Of a stretch of DNA of 13,320 nt, positions 12,949 to 13,320 are shown in pieces. The translations under genes and the position numbers were made by a program. Every line of letters begins with the position of its first letter. Position 1 is the first letter of the stretch. Source of the DNA: Hydrogenophaga sp. (GTDB lineage: Bacteria; Pseudomonadota; Gammaproteobacteria; Burkholderiales; Burkholderiaceae_C). Under the pieces are notes generated by a model. The model did no database searches. It had not been told where the DNA came from and worked only from the letters and a program-made list of their open reading frames with translations. The stretch is from positions 1-13,320 of the forward strand of contig JAJNQE010000114.1 of assembly GCA_021154985.1 (NCBI GenBank), in the 5' to 3' direction.

Positions 12949-13320
12949 CTATCCCCGGGTGATGCGCTCGGCCAGGCGCACCAGGCTGCGGTCGCTGCCG
13001 CGCGGGCCCAGCAGCGAAATGCCCAAGGGCGCCCCGGCGCGGCGCGCCAGCGGCAGGCTGAGCTGCGGAAAACCCGACAGGCCCGCCACACACAGCAGGC
13101 GGATGGCGCGGTTGCGGTAGTCCTCCAGCGCGCTCTCGGGATCGACCACGCGGGGCGCGATGTCGGGCATGGTGGGTAGCACCAACACGCCGTCGTCGCC
13201 CAGCAACTGCGTCAGCTGGGCGGTGAAGCGCTCGCGGAAGGCGCGGCCCTCGGCGGCCTGGGCGTCGGTCACCTGGGCACTCCACTCGAAGCGCTGCGCC
13301 ACACCCGGGCCCAGCGGTGG
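12949..13320 (-). CDS. Amidase, amidase-signature family (partial, only the C-terminal part is inside)
   Basis: These are the last 123 residues of an amidase-signature protein. The frame is open to the right edge and enters as PPLGPGVAQRFEW, so the GTG at 13302 is an internal valine and not a start. Recognisable C-terminal features are VLVLPTMPDIAPRV, YRNRAIRLLCVAGLSGFPQL, SLPLARRAGAPLGISLLGPR and GSDRSLVRLAERI, typical of amidases and GatA-like proteins. The catalytic Ser-Ser-Lys triad would lie beyond the window. The gene ends in TAG at 12949-12951. Followed closely by the GntR regulator and the M20 carbamoylase-type hydrolase, it probably removes an amide group in the same nitrogen-compound pathway. 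The exact substrate is unknown. Confidence 0.9.
   Translation of the reverse strand, partial: PPLGPGVAQRFEWSAQVTDAQAAEGRAFRERFTAQLTQLLGDDGVLVLPTMPDIAPRVVDPESALEDYRNRAIRLLCVAGLSGFPQLSLPLARRAGAPLGISLLGPRGSDRSLVRLAERITRG

Noticed and set aside
12949..13302. A small complete 117-aa protein starting at GTG 13302
   Set aside because: The frame stays open to the right edge with amidase-like sequence upstream, so this is the tail of a larger amidase.

Overview
The window reads as ordinary chromosome from a high-GC betaproteobacterium, most likely Burkholderiales/Comamonadaceae (Hydrogenophaga-, Acidovorax- or Variovorax-like). That is inferred from codon usage, the oversized UvrA type, the FdsA-like formate dehydrogenase and the GC-rich palindromic repeats; no rRNA or marker gene confirms it. 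No stretch over about 300 bases lacks a gene. I see no tRNA, rRNA, CRISPR array, prophage or insertion sequence.

Layout. Positions 1-3413 (minus) hold the first 1137 residues of a very large UvrA. It contains two complete ABC cassettes and runs into the Walker A of a third at the left edge. Three palindromic repeat elements of two families sit inside this gene, all read through in frame; this is the most unusual thing in the window. Divergent from it (3545-4678, plus) is a lone periplasmic binding protein of the branched-chain amino acid (LivK) type. It converges with a small universal stress protein (4681-5118, minus).

Positions 5213-9765 (minus) are a two-gene operon for an NAD-dependent, molybdenum- or tungsten-type formate dehydrogenase. 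The beta subunit is a NuoE+NuoF fusion and the alpha subunit carries the bis-MGD active site. Beta is transcribed first and overlaps alpha by 4 bases (ATGA). Divergent from the operon across 67 bases is a regulator (9833-10903, plus) with a ModE-like helix-turn-helix and a periplasmic-binding-like sensor domain. It is the obvious candidate to control the operon. Together these genes would oxidise formate to CO2 and pass electrons through Fe-S clusters and FMN to NAD+.

The right end (10905-13320, minus) is a probable three-gene operon transcribed right to left: an amidase (only its C-terminal part is inside), a GntR/FCD regulator, and an M20-type Zn-dependent N-carbamoyl amino acid/allantoate amidohydrolase. 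The hydrolase is split by a one-base deletion in a C run at 11609-11612, so it is either a pseudogene or a sequencing error.

I found no convincing new multi-gene system. The best leads are the in-frame palindromic elements in uvrA and the formate dehydrogenase locus with its putative oxyanion-sensing regulator.
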